Below are positions 26,101 through 38,589 of a DNA stretch of 64,000 nucleotides, piece by piece. The notes below the pieces were generated by a model that worked only from the letters and a program-made list of their open reading frames with translations, was not told where the DNA came from and ran no database searches. The first letter of the stretch is position 1. Each line of letters opens with the position of its first letter. Both the position numbers and the translations under genes were made by a program. The stretch is from Isoetes taiwanensis (taxonomy: Eukaryota; Streptophyta; Lycopodiopsida; Isoetales; Isoetaceae), in the NCBI GenBank assembly GCA_021234155.1, contig JAJEKV010000018.1, positions 20,631,252-20,695,251 on the forward strand. The letters run 5' to 3'.

Positions 26101-29100
26101 AAAGACATCAAGCTTTCCAGAATTTCAAAGTAACATTCTCTACCCAAGCAGGGGGACTGTTTTTCCTGCACCTCGAGAAAGGCCCATGGCATCTGCTCCA
26201 AGTGTGGCAGAAAGGATCACTGGTTTCTGGCTTTCCCTCACTAATGTCAGTTTTGGTTGGCATTCTGTCATCCTCTTGTTGTAGCTTTTTCATCTCCATT
26301 CAATCTGAATATTCAAAAGATCAAAACAATCAGCAGCGCAGAAGCAACAAGCAGTTCTTTCAGAGGAGGGTCAACGACACATCTCTATAGAGTTGAAACC
26401 TTTTCTTAGCAATAGATCACATTAAAGATGAGGCAATAGATAACATTAAAAGATGAGGAGACTCATGTCCACATGGCAGGCTCGAAATGTTATGTGTACT
26501 CGGTCTCCTTGAAGGTGTTTCAAAGAGTAAGAAGGGTTGAAATAGAAAACAAATGTCATGTCATATTTTGTTCCACTTGCTAGAGAACCAGAACCATCTT
26601 ACTTTTCAACAGTTAAGATCTTAGATAGATAAAGTACATGTCTCTAGTGGCATTCTTATATGTCAATTAACACTGATTCATTGGTCTCATAAGATAAGGC
26701 TATACAACAGTTGATTACAGGGAAAGCAATAGATTGTGAAGAGCTTCAAGCTGAGATGATCATACACGGGGCAAAACGTTCCCACCTTGGGTGGATGCTT
26801 CCACAAGGATGCATCCCAATTTTTATTTATGCTGATTGATGTCTTCCTCCCCTTATCAGAAACAGTTGATATCCTTGGGGGCATTTTATAAAGAAAGGTA
26901 ACTACAGGTTAATTTGCAAAAGAAGGTGAACACCTCTTGGAAGGGATTGAAGGAGAATTCTTTCTCCTTTGATGGGCAACCCATGGAAGTTGTATCAGCA
27001 TACACATATCTGGGAGTGGCATTCTCATGTCCACGTTTCAGCTTGAATAGTGCTGTTCAATCCAGGATTACCAAAGGATATGCCTCCCAGGTCCAGTTGG
27101 AGAAAATATGCTTTCAAATGCAGTTTCAGGATGTTGATACAAAGATTTTTTTTTGAGATGTTGGTAAAACCTGCTGCCCATATTGATCAAGTGGATCTGC
27201 GGGCCACTGTTTAGAGAGGCTTCAAATATCATTCATGATCAGAGGTAAACCTTCTGTGCCTCACGAAATAATGCTTGCTGAATTTAGTGTTAACCCCTTA
27301 AAGCTCGAAGTTTCTTCCAAGCAGTGTCCTCCTTGCATAAGTTACGCCATTTTGGGAAAACACAAGAGGGTCAGATGACACTCCCTTGGTTGGCTTACAT
27401 CTCATCAAAAGCTTTGGTTGATCAAGGTAGCGAGACATGCTGGTTCTTTAGAAGAGTTGATATTTTTAATACTCTTGGCTTCTCAATGGAGAAGGTTCCT
27501 GCATTTCAATGCAACTTAGCAGCACTTAACAAACTGACCAGACAGCAGGTGGGGTGAACCAGCTTATATGTCATCATTTCTAGCAGCTTTATGTGTCAAA
27601 GACTTGGCTAAATCCCTTCACGGAGTTGTCTATCAAAAGATGAGTTTGCAAGAAGACTTTCCTAGATGGTTCTCAGAATAAGATAAGGTTCTCAATGGGG
27701 CAGTTCAGTGTGTCCTCTCATCAGAGTCGGATAAGAGGAAGGTATCATTGTCTTTTAAGGCACCCAACAACCTTGCAGCCACTCATGAAGGACTATGACT
27801 AGAAATGTATATCGCTATTTGTTCATGAGCTTGCTCAAAGCGAAGAAGTGAACTCAGTGATAGAAGCAGCATTTGAAAACCCTAAAGCAAACAGAAGTTT
27901 TCCTTATTCTTCCTTGTTGATGATGGCGACCTCTAAGAAAACAAAACTAGCAGCAAAACAGAAACACAAACAGTCTTTTCAGAAGAGGAAACATAGGAAT
28001 AAAAAAGAAAAAACCAAACACTGAGACCGGAGCATTTTTTGGATCAGCAATTGGAACATCTAACTAGCAGATTTTTTATTGAATTTTGATTAGATGCTTA
28101 TTAAGGACTGATATTTAATGTCTTGGAAGCTACCATCCTCCTTCAGCTCCATGATTGTGTATGTTTTCGGTCTCATAGACATATGGTCTCTCGTAGACAT
28201 TTATAAATCTTACTTTGTTTCTATTGCTTTCAATATAGATGCCTGGTAATTTGTTTTTCATCGTTGTGCTGAAATTTTATTTTCTATTAGATTAAGGATG
28301 ACATGAGGCGGCCAATCTATGCTGCACTTATGAAGCTACTTGCAGATGATGATCTTGCCGTTCAAGTAAGTCTTAAGCCTTTTAATTTTACAGCATAAAC
28401 GACATCACGTCTTCTATCTCATTCAGTGATACTTTTTCCCTGAGGTCAGTATCCTTCAGCAGAGCTAATATTAAACAGATTTGTGCAGTTGGCAGCCTGC
28501 CGTTCACTCCATATGTTGATTGATGACGTCCACTTTTATGAAGAGAAGTTTGTGGAGTTTGTGCCAGGATGTTTTGAGCTTCTTTTCCAGTTTATGTGCA
28601 AGGCACAAGACTTTGATTCAAAGGTTTTCACTCTTTCCCCTTTGTCTTTAATTTCGTACTTTACATATTGACAGGCACAATAATTTTCCTTCTTTGAGAT
28701 CCAAGTAATTAACAGTTGGTTAGGCTAGAAGAAGATCGTAATTTAGGAGACCAAGGCATTTCTGGTCTGGAAAATTCATGAGCTGCCTCAGAATGGTTGG
28801 GTCCCTGAAGATACAGTGGTACTTTCCTCTTATTACATAGTATGCTGGACACAAGAAGATAGTGTTCTTCTGATTCCACTGCCCCTAAGTTGCCCATTTG
28901 AAAGGTTCTTTGTTCACGCGCCCGCCCTGCCCTTGGCCCGGCCAGTTTCAATTTAACTTATACGAAGAGACACGGAATTGCTACGCTAATCGGGCGAGGC
29001 AGAGGATCTAAGGAGCTGAATAAAATGGGGAGGATTAGGTTGAATTGGCTCATGTATCACACCATGAGCCTGCTAACATGGAAACACCTTACTTCTGTTC

Positions 29101-32100
29101 CTGCATAAGGATTACATGAGAGGAAATACCTGCAAGCTGGTGTTCGCGTTCTTGCAGAGATATTTCTGCCGTTAATCAAACTGGTCAATCCCCTGGCAAA
29201 CAAGAAAGCATTCTATGTCAAGGTAGAAGTTCATTTTATCAGGTATGTTCGACAAAGGGAACAGACCTGCCGAGGAACATCTTCCTTTTAACTGGATCGA
29301 ACAACATGTTGGCGGAGGATAACCTACGGAAATAGACCTGTCATGCATTTTACCCCAACTTCTTGACTTCTTTCACAGATACACGGACGTAGGCTAACTG
29401 ATGATTGTGATAGATCAGGCTTGTCACCATATAAAACTTCATGTACAGTCTTAATCGGCGCCTTGTTCATGATGTCTACTATTGTCTTAGCCCATATCCT
29501 GATGTGCATCAAGCATTTGAGGTGCAGGATAATGATCAAAACTTGCTCTTCCTGTCAACTGTGAACTGGGATAAGGTAATCTCTGGGATCTCTTCAAACA
29601 TTTATGATAATTGTGCAGCAGTTGAGATGAAATTGGACAGAATAGCAGCTCAATCAAATAAGTCAGTAACAGCACAATTATCAGATGTCGGATTAACTCA
29701 TCAGTTTTAGGGGCGAGTTCCTCAGCAGAACAGACTCCTTCTCACAATCTAAATCAATTGCCGTTGAGAAGCCCATCAGTAAGCAGGCAGGGCAAGTCTT
29801 GATGGCTAATACAACAGCAATGATTTAATCATGGAAACAGGTCTAAATGCTGGAGGGCAGCAAGGCAGAGGAAACAGTCTTGCATAAGTAGGATACCTGG
29901 GAATTGACATCCCTACCTCCAGGTGAGCATATTAATAGGTTTATAATAAAACTAAATTTGTTGCTGATGTAAACATAAAGCATGCTTTCTATACTCACAA
30001 AGGTATTAACGTTGATTATAAAGTATTTTGCCCCTGTACCCATTTGTTCTCAGTTAGGGTTGCCTGGATTTAAAGATTAGCCAATATAACAGATGAACCA
30101 TCTTCATGAGGAAGTATACATGGAGCAGCTTCAGGCCTTTTCTCAAGAAGGACCGAAACATTACAAAAGAGCTTGTATGGCTTAAATAAACTCCAAGCTT
30201 CTGGTATCAAAAAATATATATTTGCAAATAAGATTTAAATGAAGTTGTGCAGATCCTAATCTCTTTATATTTTAGTGGATAATGTTACATGCAAATTGTT
30301 TACTTAGAAGTTCTAGTTTTTGTTTCATAGTAGATTATCTTCTCTTACCTTCAGATATTATTATCTGTGTAGTGTTTAAGGTCTGTGTTTCTTTAAATTG
30401 CAGATTCAAATATTCAACTTGGTATCTCTAATTGTCGACCAGGTTGGGGAGAAGGTTATTCCATGCACATCAAAAATTTTGACATTCCTGCAGCAGGTAA
30501 TTTGTTGGCTATTTTGAACGATCTCGTATCTTCATTTTCCGATGACAAATAACATGATTTTGTAAGTGACTAGCACTTATCTAATCTGTTGCAAATTTGG
30601 TTCGCTGCTTGCGGCAACACAAATATACAAGCTAAGCCATCTCCCCAGTTTTGAAAAATGCTCAAGTGCTAGGCTCATATTCCATGGAGTGTCAGTTGGA
30701 TTTTAAGTTGTTGGATCGAAATTTTCTTCCAAAGGCAGTTATGCCTATTTGACGGACAGCCTCGTGATGCTCTCTATAAACACTTGTTCTTTGGCAACCA
30801 CCACAAGTCTGGATTGTTGTAAACTGCATCTTGGCATGAATATATCTTTCATTGTTTTGCCAGTTCGGTTTCCATTTCCATCCATGTTCAATTCCGTGAA
30901 CACTTTCCGTAGCTATGCATTGACACTATTCCTCTTAAAGGCAACAAGTTAAAACTCTTTGCATTTCGTCTGGAACTGTGCCATTTATAAAATTATCCGT
31001 TGAAATTATGAAATTCTTCCATATCAGTGTTGTTTATGAAGGAAGTTTAAAAGTGCTTTGCATCTTGTATATCCTTCGTTTGACATGAAGGTTGATGTTT
31101 TGCAGGTGTGGCAGGAAAGTGAGGGGCAAAGCCTGCTTAAGATTCAAATTGTTCTTGCTTTGCAGCGCCTTGTTATTGCACTTGGTACCCAGTCCCCTTG
31201 CTGCTATGAACAACTCCTTGCAATTCTTCAACATGTAACAGATATTAACCAACCTGATGAACTGAACATGCTCGAGGATGGACTTCATGTGAGTTTCCAT
31301 TGACTGAAGAGCACGTCTTTGAAGGAAGAGTTACATCTTTCTAGCAATCCTTAGCGTGCTGTCTTTCTCCTTCCTAATGAAGTAGTCAGATTTATGCTTA
31401 TTCTGCATTTGCAGCTGTGGCAGACAACCATTAGGCATGCTCCAGCTATGATTCCTCAACTTCTATCAATATTTCCACATCTAGTGGATGTAATGGAGAG
31501 AAGTTTGGATTATCTTCAAGTATGTCATTTCTTTTATTATGTTATAATTTTTACCATGACAGGGGGCTAGATTTATATCTCTGCTTTTTACACTTCTTTG
31601 TGATTTGAGGATAACTGGTAACCTGTTTTGCAGGTAGCCATGCAAATCATTGAGAGCTATGTGCTCCTTGATGGCGCACAATTTTTACAGCATCATGCAA
31701 TTGGAGTCGTTAAGATCCTCAATCTTGTTGTCGGAAATGTAAAGGAGAAGGGCATGCTTTGCACATTGTCAGTGATTGACACTATAATCCAGGTTTTATG
31801 TTCCTTCCATTTCATTCACTCGTTTGTTCCAGGACCAGTGCTTGTAACTGAATAGCTGAATTGATGTGCGCAGTGTTTTCCTGGGGATGCACCTAGACTC
31901 CTTGAGGACATTTTACAAGTGAGGTTTCTTACTTTATTTCATTTTACCCCCCTAGTTAGCAAACTAGGAATATGTAGGCCCTGGCACACAGAGGCTAGAT
32001 AACACACACCCACCCCAGGACATTTTACAAGTGAGGTTTCTTACTTTATTTCATTTTACCCCCTAGTTAGCAAACTAGGAATATGTAGGCCCTGGCATAC

Positions 32101-33784
32101 AGAGGCTAGATGAACACACACACACACACACACACATACCAAAAAAAAAAAAAAACCCCAACCCCCATTTTTTTTTGCCTGTGTTCTGAAATGGCACGCA
32201 TTATAGCGCTACATCACCCATTTCTCTCAACTGGGGAAGAATGAGCTTTTGTCCTAGTTAGCTCTTTAAACGGACACTGAAATTCTAGATTGGGCAAATA
32301 AACCACAAGCGCTTACTATCCTCACAGTCACATCCAATCATGAAATGAGAAGAAATATAAGAAAGACTTGGGTTATGGCACTTATACAGGACACGTCTTC
32401 ATAACACTCTTGTTAATGTCTACGAGAGCATTTAAGTGATCAAGTAGAATATACAAACTGTCCTGAATGCAGCCTTAATGTCTATGAGAGCATTTATAGG
32501 ATCAAGTAGAATATACAAACTGTCCTGAATTCAGCAAGATTCGATTTCCTGAGCTATTTTGCATTTCCTAGTATTACATTTCTTTTCCATGATATTGGTC
32601 CTAGTTGTTCCAAACCTACATTTTTCAGATTTATTTGGTATATATATATGTCAGCATATATACATCTAGTACGTCAGCATATACATATGACAACATATAT
32701 GTGACAGTTCAATTGTAAAGTCTCTGATGGGGTTATGTGTCATGTTGGTATTGTTCTTTCAGAAACTGTTCATGATTGTTGTCAGTGGTAGTGAAGAAGC
32801 TGACATTGTGAAGGCGTCTGCTGGAGCAATTTTGGCGAGAGTACTTGTGCAAAACAGTGAATTCTTTGCGCGTTTAACATCTCAACCTTCTCTTTGTTAC
32901 ATGCTAAAAGAATCAGGGATGTCAAAGGACAACAGTCCTATTTTTATGTTCTTCGACTCTTGGCTTGATAAGGTATGCTTGCATTTGAAGGCATAATTAA
33001 ATTCTGCTGATTGCCATGGAGGTTTGATGTGTATTTTTTCTCTGTTGTGCGGCAATGTTGGACGTGCCAGTTTGATTTTGATTGTTTAAATGGCTTGTTT
33101 TAAACTTTGTGAATGGTTTGTTTCCAATAATCAAAATGTTTTAGGTTGATTCCTTGACAACTGCATCAAAAAGAAAGATCTGTGCGTTAGCACTCTGTAT
33201 CCTTCTAACTTCTAGGGAGCCACAGATTTTGGACAGGCTGGAGCAGATCCTTAGGTATAATTGCTTTTGTAAGGTTTTATAGTAGGTGCAAGTGACCTGG
33301 AAATTTGATTACTTGTTCGAACAGTGTCTGCACAAGCATTGCACATGAAACTGAAGATGAGAAGAACGGGTTTTCTGGCAGGTAGGGATCTACTTTGAAT
33401 CATTTCAGGTCTTTTTCTTATGCGTCATGTCTACTTTCCAGCTATGACACAAGTGCTGAATCTGAACCACAAAGACCAGAAAGCGAGGATACAAGAAAGC
33501 GGCAGGTAGATGCATAATAGAAGGAATCCTCTCAGTATGCATGTTTAGGCGGTAATTTTAGCTATGGCATCTTGCATTGATTAATATGGCATTAGTCGCA
33601 GGTTATGGAAGCAGATCCTGTAAATAAACTTGCAGTTGTGCCCTTGCTGAAGGAGAAACTACAGATATGTGCAGCGATGCATGGAGAAGCTGCATTCAAT
33701 GGGGCTCTATCTCGCTTGCATCCTTCTCTCCTTGGACAATTGCAGCAGCTAATGCAACAGACACCAGCTCCTTGTCAAAGATAG
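17180..33784 (+). CDS. IPO11: Importin-11 / Kap120-type nuclear import receptor (importin-beta family), 23 coding exons
   Basis: Role (family knowledge): a HEAT-repeat karyopherin that binds Ran-GTP and carries cargo through the nuclear pore. I joined coding exons at GT-AG sites with matching phases: 17180-17320, 17399-17508, 18377-18449, 20267-20328, 20488-20644, 20716-20919, 21882-21948, 22035-22422, 22840-22987, 23137-23309, 24686-24785, 28291-28365, 28489-28623, 30404-30496, 31106-31288, 31415-31519, 31634-31792, 31874-31918, 32763-32972, 33145-33254, 33325-33383, 33442-33505, 33602-33784. This gives about 1,013 residues, close to the plant family length. The N-terminal importin-beta domain is visible from RKPAEAALSSCENRPGFCSC to SVYLKNSINKYWRTRRDS. 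Other family landmarks are ISKIARFDYPREW, KELSTKRLAADQ and the C-terminal HGEAAFNGALSRLHPS. The start is the ATG that begins MALSSTDVPIVYSLL. The exon 5/6 junction (20645-20715) is the least certain. Exon 21 holds two bases too many for the frame (see findings). Transposon relics lie in intron 11. Confidence 0.93.
20341..20487 (+). repeat. Three tandem 50-bp copies in importin intron 4, next to the exon 5 acceptor
   Basis: The motif CCGCTTTAAAACAAT recurs at 20341, 20391 and 20441, a strict 50-bp period. Each copy ends GAAGCTTGAGTTTTTG, and only the last is followed by CTTGCAG, the splice acceptor of exon 5. The copies are nearly identical, so the expansion is recent. Confidence 0.9.
25602..26420 (+). 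mobile_element. Copia-type LTR, primer-binding site and gag remnant in importin intron 11
   Basis: A candidate LTR runs from TGTTGACATGTTAG at about 25602 to TCA at about 25831. It contains a TATA motif (CCTATAAAAGCATG, about 25731) and is followed at once by GATATCAGAGCAGC, close to the plant initiator-Met tRNA primer-binding site TGGTATCAGAGC. About 350 bases further on, one frame reads HGICSKCGRKDHW, a CCHC-type zinc knuckle typical of Copia gag. The reading frame is broken by stops and no protease, integrase or reverse transcriptase follows, so this is a truncated relic. The LTR ends are estimates because no second LTR was seen. Confidence 0.55.
26887..27560 (+). mobile_element. LINE (non-LTR) reverse transcriptase C-terminal relic in importin intron 11
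   Basis: One frame contains FSFDGQPMEVVSAYTYLGV followed by FSCPRFSLNSAVQSRITKGYA. This is the YLGV thumb region that follows the catalytic domain in plant and animal L1-like reverse transcriptases. The reading continues in pieces (AHIDQVDLRATV, then LPWLAYISSKALVDQGS near 27375) with stops and shifts. It is in the same orientation as the host gene, inside a 3.5-kb intron. It is dead, and it differs in sequence from the LINE relic at 13 kb. Confidence 0.6.
31905..32113 (+). repeat. 112-bp tandem duplication covering the end of importin exon 18 and its splice donor
   Basis: AGGACATTTTACAAGTGAGG occurs at 31905 and again at 32017, followed in both copies by the same roughly 95 bases of intron. 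The first copy contains the last 14 bases of exon 18 and its donor. The second copy is a duplicate donor context lying in the intron, followed by a CA-rich run, an A-run and a T-run (32115-32175). Confidence 0.88.
32415..32535 (+). repeat. 62-bp tandem duplication in importin intron 18
   Basis: AATGTCTACGAGAGCATTTA at 32415 recurs as AATGTCTATGAGAGCATTTA at 32477. Both are followed by the same AAGTAGAATATACAAACTG and TCCTGAAT strings. Confidence 0.85.
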
Positions 33785-36650
33785 CATTGTATGGTTACTG
33801 CTACAAGTTGGTGCATGAAAAATTTCTTTCTGTAGACCCTTTGTTGGTAAGAGATATTAAGTTTTTTTGTGCTTCCTGCATATTCGTTTTCCTCTGCTAA
33901 CAGTTGTCCTTCAACTTGCTGAAGCTTCGTGCCATTTTGGACATTCCTGCAGGTAATAGTCTTTATATGGAGTGAACTCGATTTAATTGTTCGCCATCTC
34001 CTACAGTGCATCAAGGATGATAATTTCGGTGCATCAATATGTTCGTTATTGTACTCTGATATATGTCCTCTTCTTGAAATCTGTTTGACTAATGTTTCCT
34101 TTTGAAATTTACAGTTTAGAGCAGAGCTTATGTGGCACCAGCCATTTTGTTTGCAGCGGCCTTTCATATTGACTGGTCACAACATTGTACCCTCTGCATA
34201 TTTGAAGGATTTGCTTGTTCTGCACCTAAAAATAAGTCAGTGCGTGTAAATTTGCCTCCTCAGTAGTGTTATTGGAACAGGATTTTGAGATATTGGGCAA
34301 CCACACCTAGAATGGAGATTTTGCCAAAGCGATGTGTACATAAGAGGCAAGGTGGTATATTAACTGATATTCTTAAAAGGTTGTCACTTTAAATTATTGC
34401 ATTTGTAAAATATTACGGGAATGGATCTGAAAAGGACTCACAAATCTTTAAAATATATTGAGAGAAAATTCGTGACAGTGATACTGTGGATTAGTGGCAG
34501 GAGTTTTTCCATATCCATCTTGGTTCAGAAGATACATTTGCTTGGAGGCAACATCAATTGCAATATAAGGATACATTTGAATCAATTTGAAAGAGGAACA
34601 AAATCGTTGGTCAATTTTTTTACAATGTGACCTTACATTTTTAATTTGGATTTTTTTTTTATTTGTTGGTGCATCTTATGTCATGGAATTTGGGTGAGTG
34701 CATGCACTTTTTCCATCTTGCTATCTCCACCACTCGTCCAGCGCAGACTTGAGAATGGCTTTGATTTGCATGATGTAGGGCCGGATTGCCCGTTCAAGGA
34801 CTGCTCTTGGCAAAGGAATTGCGGGGCTTTAGGAATGGGCTCCCTAATATGTTATTTTATTTTAAAGTGGTAACAAACAAAATGGGAGTCCAAAAACTTC
34901 AGACCTATCTTTTTGGGAAGGTTACAAGCTAAGAAAATTTTGAAAGCGCTGAAAGTTACCACAGCTGATATCAAGATGAGAACTCTCAAGAGGTCAAAGA
35001 TATGTGTGATGGCATGAAAAATTCAGAAATACTTGAACGATGCTCGAAATAGGTTAATTTTTGTTTTATGCCAAGGTATTGTATTGTTTTTCTGGAGGAA
35101 AATTATATTTTACTAATAATTGTTCTTGCATGGAATGCCGAAAATGCATTATTCATAATGTTGTCGAGTACATTCGGTTGCATGAGAATTGTATATGTTC
35201 AGATAAGCTAATGATATTGCCATATTGAATGGACAGAGCATGTGACTGCGTTAGAACAACTCTTTTATTTGTTGTATATGTGATGCGTTAAAACAACTCT
35301 TTTATTTGTTGTATATGTGATGTGTAAAACAGTTTTACATTCATACAACATGTGAGCTATATACCATCTTCAATGGTTTGTGAGAAGTGGTAACAATATA
35401 ACATATGTTTGCAAGACATTTACCTTGGATGGATTGGTTGAATTCATTTAAGCAAATTTATAAATATAGAAGTGCTCATTCTAAAAGAACAAAGGCTATT
35501 CACCTTAGATATCATTAATAACTTTGGTATTGCATGAAATTTTTAATGTTGATTTTACTTGTATGGATTGCATTTTTGTTTTGAAGTTTGCTATATCAAC
35601 TTAGAAAATGCTTTAGTTTTTATTTCAGAATAAGAACGGATTTATGTCTTTAACCATTTTTGAACTTTTGACGTGTTTGTGGTGGCATTAATTGAAATAG
35701 AAAAAGAGAGTCATAATTGTAATTGAAAACGTAATGATTTTCTTGGATAATAAGACTTGAAGACCTAGGGTTGTTTAGCAAATTTCAGGCTTTGTAATTT
35801 GTTTAACATAATCTTTGATCCTTTTATGTCTTGTATTGGACCAACGTCTTGGATTATAATTTTTGCCTTCTTTAATTTATGTAGTGGCCACGTTGTATAG
35901 ATAATCGAAAAGTATGTGGGACCCATTTTCATTTTATCAAAATTTGTTGGTATGATTTCCATCCATCATCCTGTAAGTAGGCATGAATTATGAATTTACT
36001 TTGTTACAATTCAATTCGAATATAGGATTGATGTCGTACCTGGCATCTTATTTGAAATAGCTCATTGGCGTTGTAGCCAAGAATGTGTTCTGCTTGTTCA
36101 TTGAATGCAGTGGCCAGATCTTCACACTTAAATCAATAAGTTTTGCAAACATAATGGATCTGAAATATGTAAATAATTTGAGGGCTGATTGGTTTATTTG
36201 GAATTAAAAGTTATTAATATTCATCTTAACGAATTGTTTTACAATCGCTAGTTATATTGAGATTTATCATTTAGATATTGAAGTGTTGATGCGATAGTTT
36301 TAACACCGTACTATCGATGTTCCATTAGGGATGTTTTTGTTGTATGAATTGCATGTGGTGTACCACATTTGTTGGTCTGCATTAATGTAACTTATGGAAG
36401 TCTGCACAGTGAAGCATGTAGACTTTCAATTTATAATAATAGAATGTTCGAATAATTGCAGATGTTGATTTGGATGTTAAGTTGCAATATCAGATTACTT
36501 TAACTTGTCCAATGTGAGGTAAAATAATATTAGATATAAATGTTAGGTCATTATGTGATATTGTTGAAATTGGTTGTGATTGTCAATTGAGTAGGCCTAC
36601 TCCTGGTATGTATGTGAAATTTTTATCTTTTGTATCATACATATATGTAA
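33785..36650. other. 3' flank of the importin gene and AT-rich spacer
   Basis: The first few hundred bases must hold the importin 3' UTR; no poly(A) signal could be fixed. Beyond that I see only one short tandem duplication at 35.2 kb. Confidence 0.5.
35235..35335 (+). repeat. Short tandem duplication of about 44 bp
   Basis: ACAACTCTTTTATTTGTTGT followed by ATATGTGATG occurs twice in succession. Confidence 0.85.
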
Positions 36651-36654
36651 AGAC

Positions 36655-36900
36655 CTTTAAGGGCATGGTCTGGTGGCATGACCTTAAATCATCGCACACC
36701 GAGGTCACAGGTTCAAGTATGACCACCATCGGTATAGTAATGAGAACCTTAAAATCCATTGCCCCAAGGCCTCAAGTATGGCCAACTAGTTCTGTGGTAG
36801 AGAATTTAAACTTGCCATATGTACAACTGGTCTGTGATAGAGACTTTAAACATGCCATATGTGCAACTGGTCTATGGTAGAGACCTTAAACCTGCCATCA
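36655..36900 (+). mobile_element. SINE-like unit with 3' tandem repeats
   Basis: GGTCTGGTGGCATGACC is followed about 35 bases later by GAGGTCACAGGTTCAAGT, a layout like RNA polymerase III A and B boxes of tRNA-derived SINEs. Downstream, TGCCATATGTACAACTGGTC and relatives repeat three times. A second copy in the opposite orientation lies at 58383-58500. Confidence 0.55.
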
Positions 36901-36910
36901 CATGCAAAAC

Positions 36911-37214
36911 AGCTCCTAGCGTAAATGATGGTGAATAGATTGATGTCCTTCAATAAAAAGAAGAGAAATGGATGATGAATTTTGAATGACATGTAGTTTT
37001 AATACTCAATTCCATAGTAGGTGGAATGTTTGGATTTATTTATATTACGCTATAGCTCCTAGCATAAATGATGGTAAACAGATTGATGTCTTTCAATAAA
37101 AAGAAGTATTAAGTTTAGAAATGGATGATGAAGTTTGAATGATGTAGTTTTTAATGCTCACCAGATGGACAATTCTATAGTTGATGGAATGTTTGGATTT
37201 ATTTGTATTATGCT
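36911..37214 (+). repeat. Two diverged tandem copies of a roughly 142-160 bp unit
   Basis: CTCCTAGCGTAAATGATGG and CTCCTAGCATAAATGATGG each lead into GATTGATGTC, TTCAATAAAAAGAAG, AATGGATGATGAA and TGGAATGTTTGGATTTATTT. Confidence 0.85.
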
Positions 37215-37272
37215 ATTGGTGGTTGTTCATTATGACAATCCTGTAATAGGTAGTACTTAGATTTTAGTATAT

Positions 37273-37475
37273 TTGAAGGAAGGAAGGAAGGAAGGTGCAT
37301 TTTTGCGTCGTAGCACTAGCCAGCATCCCATAGGACATACGATGGCACATGGCATGTTCTTGCAATCCCCCTTCAAGCTACAAGGATACCAGGGGCCAAA
37401 GGTCCTAAGATGCCAAGATCCTAGTGAGGTTCGAACACGAGACCTCAATGTGCTAGACCTCAATGTTTGAAGACG
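37273..37475 (-). mobile_element. Possible SINE with B-box-like word and (TTCC)n tail
   Basis: On the minus strand GGTCTCGTGTTCGAACCTC resembles a tRNA-type B box. The unit runs 160 bases on and ends in a short TTCC array (37275-37291). No A box was found. Confidence 0.35.
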
Positions 37476-38589
37476 TGTCATGTAGTCCAATATATTTGTA
37501 TGTAGCTTGAAAATTGTTAGCCCATAGACGTGGGATTGAGACTATTGGGGCTTGATGCATTATTTGTTGTAGTTGGCAAGGGGGATTCACTGTAGGTGCC
37601 ATATAATGTGCCCGAATGACTCGTAGGGGGGTTTTTTCGACCCATTTTCGCACGTATACGTAAGACTTAGGGGAGTTTTTGGCCACTATTTTGGGTAAAT
37701 TTTGTATAGAAGAGGTCAAATTTGCCTTTCAAAAATCCTATATAGGGAGTTTTTAGTCACCCTCTACACGGACATGGCATATCCCTCTTTGTATAAGTGC
37801 ATCCTCCGGGGTAGTTGGGTTCCTTCTGTCGAGGCTAATGGATTCCACAGTGTAATGTTGACATTGCATTGGTTATAAAATAAATTTGAAATTAGCCTCT
37901 TGTGCATTGGCTACAAAGTAAACATGAACTTATTTTTAGATGGTCTTGTTGATTCACCTTTGGTCAACAATTGTAAGTTCACATTTCAGAATTTTTTTGC
38001 TCTCTACTTTTCTTTGAATATTGTTTCCTGTTGATATGTTGCAAGCAATTCCAATGATGTCTAATAGGTAGTTAGAGTACGTTAGTATTTTTGGTATATG
38101 AAGAAATCCATATGTGAAGTTTAAGTTGTGGATGTTTACCAACCAACTTGCCGTTGATGTGTTGTTCCATTTCATTTATTTTCGTGAATGGAATTTCAAT
38201 GGAAGGAATAAAAGTAGTGGGCTGCAAGTTGGACTCTTCATTGTCCGTCGGTAATTATAGAATTAAAGCATAGTCACCTTCTCTTGTTTGCTTGAAGATG
38301 TTGATGCAAAAGATGCTTTTACTTGCTTGATTCCTATCCTTTAGCCCTGGTCACCAGCGGGAAGAGCATGGGTTAACCATGTGCAAAGTCGACATCTAGA
38401 ATGTACAGCTAGGAATGTGTTGCTGGCTGCGAAACATCAACATAAGCTGGACCTATTCTATAGTAGGTTTGTCCTTCGGTCTTGAAACAATATGGATTGT
38501 GGCCTTAGCGCCAAAAGAAGCAGAGACAAGAGCACCGTTATAAACCCTGATGTATTAGTGGAAGTTGTTGCTTTTTTAGTGTTGATGGC

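Noticed and set aside
33667-33900. 77-codon + frame after importin exon 23 begins
   Set aside because: It is an out-of-frame shadow of exon 23 and the 3' flank.
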